Below, in pieces: positions 1 through 6,416 of a DNA stretch of 7,065 nucleotides; positions within the stretch are counted from its first letter, which is position 1, and each line of letters opens with the position of its first letter. Made by a program: the position numbers and the translations under genes. The notes under the pieces are model-generated. The model had not been told where the DNA came from. It did no database searches and saw only the letters and a program-made list of their open reading frames with translations. Source of the stretch: Synergistaceae bacterium (GTDB lineage: Bacteria; Synergistota; Synergistia; Synergistales; Synergistaceae); contig JAUNSQ010000080.1 of NCBI GenBank assembly GCA_030539135.1, positions 1-7,065 on the forward strand, in the 5' to 3' direction.

Positions 1-2172
1 GTTTACGTCATAATCGCTCTGGTCTTTTACAGCGATATTTACTAGGTATTCCTTTCCAGCCGTCGGCTTTTCATCCGTCTTAACGGCAGTCCCGTCCAAA
101 GCGGTGATGATGAACTGTCCCCCTGCTATAGCGGCCGGGGTCGCAGACTGCGTGAACTCTTTGAACGACCCGTCTGCCGTTACTTTCAATAGCCTAAAGT
201 CGCTGAATTTCTTTTCCGCAAAATCATTCAGCGTCGTCTTCAGAGATATCAAAAGCGTCTTTGTGGTGTCTCCGCGGAATACTGGGATGCCCTTCATTTT
301 ATCTGGGTTGTACTTGGCTTTTAGCTGTGCGTCCTTGTTTATTGCGTCTTTTGTTTTCGTCATCGACACTACGACTTTATCGTCGACGACTTCGGCTACC
401 TCGCGCGCCTTTTCTGGCAGCGCGTTGATGTTTGTCTCAGTTTTGCAGACCTTTGCCTCTATATCGGCGCTGTTGGCAGGCGTAAACGGAGTTTTTACCG
501 ACTCCGGCAGCTTGACTTCCATCGAACCTTTGCCGACTATCTTGCCGTTAGGACCTTTTGTCATGCCGTTGTTCATGTTGAACGCGACGCCATCCGCCAC
601 TTCGAGCGTGCCGTTCAGTATCAGAGTCCCTATCGTGGCGTCCTTGGCTACCTTCAGCGTGCTTCCAGGCTCCACTGTTACTTTTACTGCCTCCGCCTTG
701 TCGTTCGGTTCAACAAGCTGGGAAAGAGAACTCTCGGCAACGATTTCGCTGCCGTTCTTGAACGTGATCTCGTCAAAGTTTACCGTTCTGGCTTTCAAGC
801 TGCCTTTGACGTTATCGAAGAACAGTCTTGACGTACCGAGGACGGAGTCGTTGTAGAACGTTTGGGGCGCGTAACGTTCGGCACTAGCGCGTTCCCTGCC
901 TTGGCCGTTTAGCGTAGCTGGTTCCGGCAACTTCGAGAGGTCTGTTATATTTTGAAGCGTGATATTTCCATCGCCCTTGACATCGCCGGATAATACTGGC
1001 CCACACTGCTTTAATCCGCCGGCGTTGACAAAAGTTTTTTGCCCGCTGACGATTGGAGAGATAGTCTGCAAGGCTTTGTCCCCACTGAGTATGATATTAG
1101 TAGAACCTTTAACTATCGCTTTCGCTCCGGCTACAAATCTGCTGAGTCCACCGCCGAAGATATAAACGAAGCCATTCCCCGTGCTTGCAGAATCAGGTTC
1201 TATGTATATATACGTGTTTCCGCTCACTTCGCTGTATGGGCATGATTCTGCCACGTCGCCGCTGCTGCCCGCAGATCCGCCGCCCAAAACTTTAGAATCG
1301 CCCCACACTCCATATCCGCTTGCGTTCCGCACTCTTACGACTGTGTCACCGGATACTATAGAGGCAGACGATTTTGTGGCTTTGCCTCCGCCCAAGACTC
1401 GGTCAACGTTACCCTGATAAAGGAACACAAACGTACCGCCAAGCACCCTAGACGTCGAATCTCTATGCGCTTGACCTCCGCCCAAAAGGTCGCAGATTTT
1501 AGCGTCCGCATTATCCAAGATGACGGTAGATTTCCCCTTGACAGTCACATCCGCTGAACGGCTCGCCCAAGATCCGCCAAAGGCCCAACTCTGGTAATTC
1601 CCTTCATCCAGCTGCGGCGGTATATTCCAGGCACCCGTGATGTTCAAAGTGGAATTCCCATTTATCGTGTCGCTTCCTCCACCGTCGCTTCCGCTTCCTC
1701 CGTAGAAATAGACACCGTATTCTTCATTTGTGCAGGGAGTGATGTTCGGCATAGGGCCTGAAATCGTAAGCTTGCTGTTTCCGGATATCGAACTGGCGCA
1801 TGGATTAGTGCTTGCGTTACCGCCGTAAAACAGTATCCCACCAGAAGTTACGTCCATCCGAGCATTGCTGTTTCCGATTACCTCTAACTCTGTATCGCCG
1901 CTTACCGTTATCAAACTACCTGACATCGCACCGCCAAAAAGCCTCTTAGGCAGACCGCTGGCATCGCAAGTCAGCCGCAAATCGTCTGAGAACGTTACCG
2001 TTACCTTTGGGATAGTTATATCTCCGCTTGCGTCAGACCCGTACACCGCAAGCCCCTCGCCGCCGCTTATTACTCCGCTGAGTGTACACGTTCCGATATG
2101 TGTTCCGGCAAACGCGACCCCAGCGATAATTATCACCGTCAAAATACATACCCATAATATTGATTTTTTCAC
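1..2172 (-). CDS. Secreted GG-box repeat surface protein, 3' end outside window
   Basis: The minus strand is open without a stop from 2172 to the left edge (724 residues seen). I chose the GTG at 2172 because a GAGGTG ribosome binding site lies 8 bases upstream; the in-frame GTG at 2178 is only 2 bases from it. Residues 1-22 form a signal peptide (KK, a hydrophobic stretch, then VAFA before Gly), so the product is exported. Residues 78-364 hold eight degenerate repeats built on F/L-x-GG followed by V-x-G-x-S/T-x-V-x-I. Residues 440-555 look like more short beta strands with Gly turns. Residues 556-724 are a Lys-rich, repeat-free region with the character of the tail domain of Synergistota surface proteins. 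I infer an extracellular beta-helix or beta-roll fold. No enzymatic motif is visible, so adhesin or envelope protein are guesses. A C-terminal sorting or anchoring domain may lie beyond the edge. It is divergent from the XRE/S24 regulator. Confidence 0.85.
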   Translation of the reverse strand, partial: MKKSILWVCILTVIIIAGVAFAGTHIGTCTLSGVISGGEGLAVYGSDASGDITIPKVTVTFSDDLRLTCDASGLPKRLFGGAMSGSLITVSGDTELEVIGNSNARMDVTSGGILFYGGNASTNPCASSISGNSKLTISGPMPNITPCTNEEYGVYFYGGSGSDGGGSDTINGNSTLNITGAWNIPPQLDEGNYQSWAFGGSWASRSADVTVKGKSTVILDNADAKICDLLGGGQAHRDSTSRVLGGTFVFLYQGNVDRVLGGGKATKSSASIVSGDTVVRVRNASGYGVWGDSKVLGGGSAGSSGDVAESCPYSEVSGNTYIYIEPDSASTGNGFVYIFGGGLSRFVAGAKAIVKGSTNIILSGDKALQTISPIVSGQKTFVNAGGLKQCGPVLSGDVKGDGNITLQNITDLSKLPEPATLNGQGRERASAERYAPQTFYNDSVLGTSRLFFDNVKGSLKARTVNFDEITFKNGSEIVAESSLSQLVEPNDKAEAVKVTVEPGSTLKVAKDATIGTLILNGTLEVADGVAFNMNNGMTKGPNGKIVGKGSMEVKLPESVKTPFTPANSADIEAKVCKTETNINALPEKAREVAEVVDDKVVVSMTKTKDAINKDAQLKAKYNPDKMKGIPVFRGDTTKTLLISLKTTLNDFAEKKFSDFRLLKVTADGSFKEFTQSATPAAIAGGQFIITALDGTAVKTDEKPTAGKEYLVNIAVKDQSDYDVN
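1081..1941 (-). repeat. Eight degenerate GG-box protein repeats
   Basis: Within the surface protein (residues 78-364) a unit recurs about every 30-43 residues: FGGA, FYGGN, FYGGS, AFGGS, LLGGGQA, VLGGGKA, VLGGGS and IFGGGL, at residues 79, 115, 156, 198, 229, 259, 296 and 339 or so. Most are followed by a strand pattern V-x-G-x-S/T-x-V-x-I, such as VSGDTELEV, ISGNSKLTI, VKGKSTVIL and VSGDTVVRV. The copies are diverged at DNA level, so this is an old protein repeat and not a recent tandem duplication. The periodicity fits one or two coils of a beta-solenoid per unit, which is inference from spacing. Confidence 0.7.
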
Positions 2173-2180
2173 TTTCACTG

Positions 2181-2186
2181 CACCTC
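2181..2186 (-). promoter_or_regulatory. Ribosome binding site deciding the surface-protein start
   Basis: On the minus strand GAGGTG lies 8 bases before the GTG at 2172 and 2 bases before the GTG at 2178. Only the first spacing is workable, so it fixes the start at 2172 and gives a signal peptide beginning with two lysines. Confidence 0.65.
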
Positions 2187-2356
2187 TATTCGATTTTGGT
2201 TTTAAGGCTTGGATAAATCTCGCGTTTCACAAAATCTTTAGATACTTAAGAACTGATACAAAGTGCTTGAAGCTGTGGTTAATTACCTATTTCTGGTCTC
2301 TACTCTCCTTTCATGGCAGCATAAAATTCGCGTTCGAAATTTCATCAGTTATGCGC

Positions 2357-2373
2357 GTCAACTTTTAATTGAC
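2357..2373. promoter_or_regulatory. Operator-like inverted repeat GTCAA-N7-TTGAC
   Basis: The sequence GTCAACTTTTAATTGAC is a perfect 5-base inverted repeat around a 7-base AT-rich centre, a usual size for a dimeric helix-turn-helix repressor site. It lies in the divergent region, 185 bases upstream of the surface-gene start and 167 bases upstream of the proposed regulator start. Binding by the neighbouring XRE/S24 protein is inference. Confidence 0.4.
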
Positions 2374-2468
2374 TAACATACAATTTACTTTATTCAATGC
2401 AAAGCTAGCTAATCTCTCTAATCAAGTCATATTTATCAACTTTTATTAGGTGAATAATATTTCATTAG

Positions 2469-2482
2469 TTGACATTCGTCAA
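2469..2482 (+). promoter_or_regulatory. Inverted repeat TTGAC-N4-GTCAA overlapping a consensus -35 box
   Basis: TTGACATTCGTCAA is an inverted repeat with the same half-site as the one at 2357-2373 but in the opposite orientation. Its first six bases are a perfect sigma70 -35 hexamer. A weak -10 candidate, AATTAT at 2493-2498, follows at 18 bases. If used, transcription would start near 2506 and give a short leader before the ATG at 2540. Repressor binding here would block that promoter, which fits autoregulation. The -10 match is only four of six. Confidence 0.4.
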
Positions 2483-2539
2483 TCTATATTTGAATTATAT
2501 CAACTTGAAAAGAATTCTCTTTCCATCAACAATAGAAGC

Positions 2540-3106
2540 ATGGGAAATACACTTGGACAGCTAATTCATGAAAAACGTTTGAATGAGAGGCTTACTCAGG
2601 AAGGGCTGGCTGAACTGACTGGCGTCTCAAAGTGGACCGTAATCAACTGGGAGGCTGACAAGCGTGTGCCGCTTGCTACGACGCTGTTGAAAATTGCCGA
2701 AGCGCTGAACACAGACGTCAACTATCTATTGGGCGTCAAAACAAACGATCTAATGAACGAGATGTTAGCCCTCCCCGTATTGTCGGACAAAGACATCTCT
2801 GCGAATCAGCAACAGACTTTCGCATTTATCGCAAAAGACTCTTCAATGTATCGATGGGGCATACAGGCGGACGCGCGGGTCATTATCTCGGGCGCAGAAA
2901 CCCCAAGGGACATGGACATTGTCCTAGTCAGCTATAAAGGACAATTTGCTCTAAGAAAGATACACTTCCTGCAAAATGAGGATATAGAGCTGCTTTCGTC
3001 TGACGGCACAACTGTGACGATATCCGCCGAAGAAGCCTCTGCAAAATCCTTTTTAATACACGGCAAGGCCGTCTGGGTGATCACAGAACCGCACCACGGG
3101 ATATAA
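2540..3106 (+). CDS. XRE-family repressor with C-terminal S24 (LexA/CI-like) domain
   Basis: A 188-residue DNA-binding transcriptional regulator starting at MGNTLGQLIHEKR. Numbering from the upstream GTG at 2450, residues 35-95 are a Cro/CI-type helix-turn-helix (LTQEGLAELTGVSKWTVINWE, then ALNTDVNYLLG). Residues about 108-214 form an S24-like domain with KDSSM (130-133), the GD-like PRDMDIVLV strand, ALRKI (167-171) and a closing HGKAVWV strand. In active LexA/CI proteins a Ser before Met and a Lys form the self-cleavage dyad. Ser132 is present, but the Lys position seems to be Arg169 (L-R-K-I), so self-cleavage is doubtful. I prefer the ATG at 2540 because the family begins there and the 30 extra codons are AT-rich; neither start has a good ribosome binding site. 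The gene stands alone, divergent from the surface gene, and ends at a terminator. Repression of itself and perhaps the surface gene is inferred. Confidence 0.82.
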   Translation: MGNTLGQLIHEKRLNERLTQEGLAELTGVSKWTVINWEADKRVPLATTLLKIAEALNTDVNYLLGVKTNDLMNEMLALPVLSDKDISANQQQTFAFIAKDSSMYRWGIQADARVIISGAETPRDMDIVLVSYKGQFALRKIHFLQNEDIELLSSDGTTVTISAEEASAKSFLIHGKAVWVITEPHHGI

Positions 3107-3113
3107 AGTTTGG

Positions 3114-3157
3114 CAAACAAAAAAGACCTCCTCGTATGAGAAGGTCTTTTTTGTTTG
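3114..3157. terminator. Bidirectional rho-independent terminator
   Basis: A perfect 16-base inverted repeat (left arm 3114-3129, right arm 3142-3157) encloses a 12-base loop that can itself pair CTC with GAG. The stem core AGACCT/AGGTCT is flanked by an A-run on the left and a T-run on the right, so it can terminate in both directions. It begins 7 bases after the regulator stop and lies 73 bases beyond the stop of the convergent reductase gene, serving both. Confidence 0.9.
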
Positions 3158-3229
3158 TACGCTTAACTGTCCATTAGCCACGGCTCAGTCCATATTTTAT
3201 AGACTCCGCTCCTGTGGCCTACATGCGGG

Positions 3230-4597
3230 CTACTTTATGCTTCCAAAGAGATCGTTGAGCGCCTCGCTCATTATCGGGTGAGTGAATATCATATCGCGGA
3301 GCGACGTGTATGGCAGCTTGCAGTCCATTGCCAGCTTGACGATATTGACCATCTCATGCGACTCTTCACAGAAGAGCGACACGCCAAGTATCATGTCGGT
3401 ATCGACATCGACGACCGCCTTGAGCAGACCAACATATTTTGAGAGGACATGCGACCGCGGGAGACCTGTAACGGGTATTGAGGCTACTTTAACGCGATAC
3501 CCCGCTTCCTTCGCGGCCTTCTCGGTGAGACCTACGCGAGAGAGCGGCGGCTCGACGAACGTGCTGTACGGCACAAGTCTGTCCTTCGTCGTCCTTGTTC
3601 CTCCGGTCATATCGGAGAAAATAATACGGAAGTCGTCGAGCGATATGTATGTGAACTGCGGGCTTCCCGCTGCGTCGCCGATAGCCCAGACGCCTGGAAC
3701 GTTCGTCCTCAGGTGTTCGTCGACTTCTATCGTGCCGCGAGGCGTGACTTTTATTCCCGCGGCCGCGAGGTTGAGCGCCTCTGTCGCCGGTTTTCTGCCC
3801 GTCGATATGAGCACCGCGTTCCCAACCGCTTCGCGTTTTTCGCCATTCACGGTATAAGAAACCTTCGCCCCCTGCTCCGTATCTTTAACAGACGTCACGA
3901 CTACGCCAAACTCAAACTTTATCCCGGCAGTCTCCATAGACTCTTTGACGGCTGCCGCTATGTCGTCGTCCTCGTTCGGCATAAAGGTCGCGAGATCTTG
4001 AAGCACCGTGACCTCCGAGCCAAATTTTCTGTAGAATGAGGCGAACTCCAATCCTATGTTGCCGCCCCCGATGATAACGAGTTTGCGCGGCAGGCTCTCC
4101 AAATCCAGCATACCTTCGCTGGTATAGACGTTTTTGCTGTTGGTTATCCCGTCTATCGGCGGTATGAACGGATAGGAACCTGTGTCGATGACTATTTTGT
4201 CGCCTGAGATGGTCTCGTCGACACCCTTTCCCGTGAGTTTCAGCTCCTTCGGTGATACAAAGTTGGCCTCGGCTGTGTAGAGCGTGATACGCGGATTACC
4301 GTCCATAATGCCGAACATCTTGCCAAGTATCTTGCCTCTAAGCGCTTTCTTGGCCGCCACAGTCTCTGAATAGAACTTAGCTTTTTCAAAGAAAGAAGAA
4401 AATCTCTTTATCTCGGAAATTTCGGATTTTGCGACCATAAATTTTGTAGGCACACATCCGACGTTGGGGCAAGTCCCGCCATACATTTTGTCAGATTTTT
4501 CGACGAGCGCGACGCTCTCTCCGCGCGAGGCAAGAGTCGTAGCTAGCGTCTTTCCGCCTTTGCCAAAACCGATTATCACTGTGTCAAACTTTTTCAT
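3230..4597 (-). CDS. rclA: RclA-type pyridine nucleotide-disulfide oxidoreductase
   Basis: A complete 455-residue class I flavin disulfide reductase, the usual length for the family. In order: an FAD-binding loop IGFGKGGK (9-16); the redox-active disulfide GGTCPNVGCVPTK with Cys43 and Cys48; an NAD(P)H-binding loop IIGGGNIGLEFA (175-186); the second FAD motif VWAIGDAAG (303-311); and the C-terminal dimer domain with the catalytic His-Glu pair in THPIMSE (His440, Glu445). The opening IGFGKGGKTLA, the MYGGTC box and the ending FTHPIMSEALNDLF match what I know of RclA (YkgC) of E. coli better than dihydrolipoyl dehydrogenase, and no 2-oxoacid dehydrogenase genes are adjacent. RclA is a cytoplasmic flavoenzyme for reactive chlorine resistance, reported to reduce Cu(II). 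That role here is inferred from family membership; a mercuric-reductase-like or lipoamide role is the alternative. The start has AGAAGG at 4606-4611, 8 bases upstream. It appears monocistronic. Confidence 0.88.
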   Translation of the reverse strand: MKKFDTVIIGFGKGGKTLATTLASRGESVALVEKSDKMYGGTCPNVGCVPTKFMVAKSEISEIKRFSSFFEKAKFYSETVAAKKALRGKILGKMFGIMDGNPRITLYTAEANFVSPKELKLTGKGVDETISGDKIVIDTGSYPFIPPIDGITNSKNVYTSEGMLDLESLPRKLVIIGGGNIGLEFASFYRKFGSEVTVLQDLATFMPNEDDDIAAAVKESMETAGIKFEFGVVVTSVKDTEQGAKVSYTVNGEKREAVGNAVLISTGRKPATEALNLAAAGIKVTPRGTIEVDEHLRTNVPGVWAIGDAAGSPQFTYISLDDFRIIFSDMTGGTRTTKDRLVPYSTFVEPPLSRVGLTEKAAKEAGYRVKVASIPVTGLPRSHVLSKYVGLLKAVVDVDTDMILGVSLFCEESHEMVNIVKLAMDCKLPYTSLRDMIFTHPIMSEALNDLFGSIK

Positions 4598-4643
4598 TCA
4601 AACGGCCTTCTTTCTTTTGGGATTTGTTATATGAATCAGCTTA

Positions 4644-4672
4644 ATTAAAATCTTTACAAGAAAGCAAGTCAA
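4644..4672 (-). promoter_or_regulatory. Sigma70-like promoter of the reductase gene
   Basis: Reading leftward, TTGACT (4667-4672) and TTTAAT (4644-4649) are separated by exactly 17 bases. Both hexamers are close to consensus (five of six each). The predicted start of transcription is near 4637, giving a leader of about 40 bases before the ATG at 4597. Confidence 0.65.
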
Positions 4673-4689
4673 CGATGTTTTACGCATCG
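4673..4689. promoter_or_regulatory. Inverted repeat CGATG-N7-CATCG abutting the reductase -35 box
   Basis: A 17-base element with 5-base arms and a 7-base centre sits immediately upstream of the -35 hexamer at 4667-4672. That position would suit an activator or redox regulator. The arms are short, so chance is possible. No regulator gene for it is seen in the window. Confidence 0.3.
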
Positions 4690-4719
4690 CCGTTCTTTTC
4701 AGTATTTAACGCATATCAA

Positions 4720-4746
4720 CAGTTCCACGACCCAGCCGTGGAACTG
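4720..4746 (-). terminator. Strong hairpin downstream of the kinase, without a T-run
   Basis: CAGTTCCACG (4720-4729) pairs perfectly with CGTGGAACTG (4737-4746) around a 7-base loop. It begins 33 bases past the kinase stop in the direction of transcription. The bases after it read TTGATATGCG, which is not a proper T-tract, so it may be a weak terminator or an RNA-stabilising hairpin. It separates the kinase from the reductase promoter. Confidence 0.45.
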
Positions 4747-4779
4747 CTAGTATGCTATGCAGCGCTGCCTGTCGATTTG

Positions 4780-6313
4780 TTAATTCTCGAGCAGTCTGCG
4801 AATTTTTTCGAGGCTTACGAAGGTATCTCGCAGCGAAGAGTTGAGCAGGGCCTGCCGCTCTTCAAATATCTTCGCGTAAACGGCTTGGTTCTTCGGATCC
4901 GGCTCAAAGCGGCCCCTGAACGTAACCCATTCGCGCATCGTTTCTTTTAGGTCTGCGATATCGCCCACGCCGTATGCGGCCACCGCGACGTCTGCCATAA
5001 GGCCGCCCTCGCTGCGCGTCGGGACGTTATACGCGCCGCCCAGTATATCGGCCTTTATCTGAGTCCAGAGCGAACTTTTGCTGCCGCCCTCAGTCCCAAT
5101 CATCTCTTTGAGCGGGATGCCGCATTCCCTGTAAACACGGACCATCTGCAAGTATTCGAACGCTATGGCCTCAAGCATAGAGCGCCACATCGCGCCCCTG
5201 TCGCTAGAGCCGTAGAGTCCGGCGAATACCCCGCACGCTCCCGGGAGGTCGGGCCCAGCGCCCTGAAGGTATGGATAGAACAATATCCCGCGCGAACCGG
5301 CAGGGACTTCTCCGGCGAGCGCGTCCATCTCCGCGTAGAAGTTCGAGTCTCCGGCCCTGTTCGCAATGCTGTCTCTGAACCAGCGCAGCGAGAGCCCCCC
5401 TGCGCGAATCATGCTCCAGTAGAAGTATGAGCCCTCAAGTGTACCAGTCGCGAGCATCATGCCTGGGGTCTGAGATATTTTTTCTACCATCCCGGGGACA
5501 GCGACGGCGAATATGGAGGCCGTACCCGCGACGTCGGCGCTAAGTCCCGGTTCGAGGAGCCCAGATGCCATAGCTGACTGCATTGTATCTCCGGCTCCGG
5601 CAACGATTGGAATACCGGGCAGAAGCCCCATATTCTCGGCCTCCTCCGCGCAGAGATGCCCGACCACGTCCCAAGGCTTTACGATGCGCGGGAGTATGTC
5701 CATCGGTATGCCAAGCGCGTCCATTTGTTTCTTCGACCAATTTCTTGTATGGGCGTCGTATCCGATAAGCCAGCCGGACATCGTGGCCCAGTCGAGGAAC
5801 GCTTTATCCGCCGTGAGCCCCGCGAGCTTGCCGAGGACGAACGGGCCGTTGTTGACAACTTTGACGGCTCTATCTTTGAACCCTGTATAGTGGTTGAGGA
5901 ACCAGCGCAGGATAAGCGGAGGCATAAACTCGTCGACTGTCATATTTCCGCTCTCTTCGAGCCAGACAGGTTTTACATTGGCTTTGACCCAGTCCGCCTC
6001 GCCACGCGCGCGATTATCGAGGTATGGGACGAACGGGGTGACGGGGTCCCAATCCTCGTCTATCCCAACGATGCCGCAGATTATTCCGCTGGCTGATATC
6101 CCTCGGATAGACGCCTGATTTCATGAGGCACTCACGAACGCCCTCACGGACGTTCCGCACGAAGCCAAGCGCGTCCATCTCCGCCCAGCCCGGCTGTGGA
6201 TAGGATATTTTGTTCTCCCTGTACGCCTCAGCCATGCGCGTCGAGTCATCTCTGTATATGGCGGTCTTAGTCCCCATAGTCCCACAGTCAAAGCCAACAT
6301 AGTATCTGCTCAT
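4780..6313 (-). pseudogene. FGGY-family carbohydrate kinase (xylulokinase-like), frameshifted
   Basis: The two parts together make an FGGY sugar kinase of about 510 residues, the normal length. Such kinases use ATP to phosphorylate a sugar or polyol in the cytoplasm. Part one (6313 to the shift near 6100; its frame then runs to a stop at 6014) begins MSRYYVGFDCGTMGTKTAIY, the phosphate-binding loop of the N-terminal domain. Part two (shift to 4780; first ATG at 5943) continues with SASGIICGIVGIDEDWD. It holds VAGAGDTMQSAMASG with the likely catalytic Asp (codon 5587-5589), and TEGGSKSSLWTQIKADIL plus EGGLMADVAVAAYG of the C-terminal domain. The usual Lys of the first FGGY signature seems absent (MPPLILRWFLN). 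The substrate cannot be named; D-xylulose, another pentulose or a polyol is possible. The start at 6313 is fixed by GAGGTGA at 6319-6325, 5 bases upstream. Apart from one shift the frame is clean, so a recent mutation or a sequencing error are both possible. Confidence 0.8.
6094..6106 (-). other. Frameshift site within the FGGY kinase
   Basis: Conserved-looking kinase sequence reads in one frame through VYPRDI and in the +1 frame from SASGIICG. The +1 frame has a TGA at 6121-6123, so the change lies between there and about 6094. Either one extra base (for example in the GGG run at 6100-6102, minus strand) or loss of two bases (an AT in the ATAT-like GATATC) restores the frame. No slippery heptamer is evident. 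Confidence 0.75.
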
Positions 6314-6318
6314 ACAAG

Positions 6319-6325
6319 TCACCTC
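6319..6325 (-). promoter_or_regulatory. Ribosome binding site of the kinase
   Basis: GAGGTGA lies 5 bases upstream of the ATG at 6313. The in-frame GTG at 6322 overlaps this site, so it cannot be the start. Confidence 0.65.
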
Positions 6326-6351
6326 GTCGTATTATTTCAAAAGTTACAAAA

Positions 6352-6382
6352 GCGCGGGCTCCCAATCATAGAAGTCCCGCGC
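6352..6382 (-). terminator. Rho-independent terminator of the acylase gene
   Basis: Reading leftward, GCGCGGG (6376-6382) pairs with CCCGCGC (6352-6358) around a 17-base loop, followed directly by TTTTGTAACTTTTG. The hairpin starts 34 bases after the acylase stop and ends 38 bases before the kinase start. That leaves very little room for a kinase promoter, so leaky read-through or attenuation is conceivable. Confidence 0.7.
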
Positions 6383-6416
6383 GTATCATTGCTGGATATT
6401 GGCGTCGCAGCAGGCG

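Larger units (their letters stand above)
2187..2539. other. AT-rich divergent intergenic/regulatory region
   Basis: This stretch separates the leftward surface gene from the rightward regulator and is much richer in A+T than its flanks. I see no convincing coding content on either strand. It holds inverted repeats at 2357-2373 and 2469-2482, and a 10-base exact direct repeat TCAACTTTTA at 2358-2367 and 2436-2445. Further TCAAC copies lie at 2500-2504 and 2525-2529. I found no strong promoter for the surface gene, so its leader could be long. The rightward frame is open from a GTG at 2450, but residues 1-30 of that frame match no part of the domain family and have the same AT-rich composition as the spacer. 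Confidence 0.6.

Noticed and set aside
934..990. A dockerin-like stretch (GDVKGDGNITLQ, residues 396-407) in the surface protein
   Set aside because: It resembles half a dockerin calcium loop, but key loop positions are Lys and Gln instead of Asp/Asn, there is no second copy, and it fits the Gly-rich strand pattern around it.
104..2368. Plus-strand open frames opposite the surface gene (for example 104-856 and 1865-2368)
   Set aside because: They lie antisense to a continuous minus-strand frame with a signal peptide and coherent repeats. Their own translations show no domains and they have no ribosome binding sites that I could see.
2187..2449. Possible promoter for the surface gene (for example TTCAAG with TAAGTA)
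   Set aside because: No pair of boxes matched well enough at a proper spacing to report as a feature.
3177..3218. Imperfect hairpin (GCCAC with GTGGC, AGTC with GACT) after the reductase stop
   Set aside because: The pairing is interrupted by an unpaired asymmetric stretch and there is no T-tract. The nearby 3114-3157 hairpin is a far better terminator.
4759..4768. Short palindrome GCAGCGCTGC between the kinase stop and the hairpin
   Set aside because: Ten bases with no partner sites; likely chance.
4675..4950. Plus-strand open frame crossing the end of the kinase
   Set aside because: It overlaps the kinase C-terminus antisense and the hairpin at 4720-4746, and its product shows no recognisable pattern.
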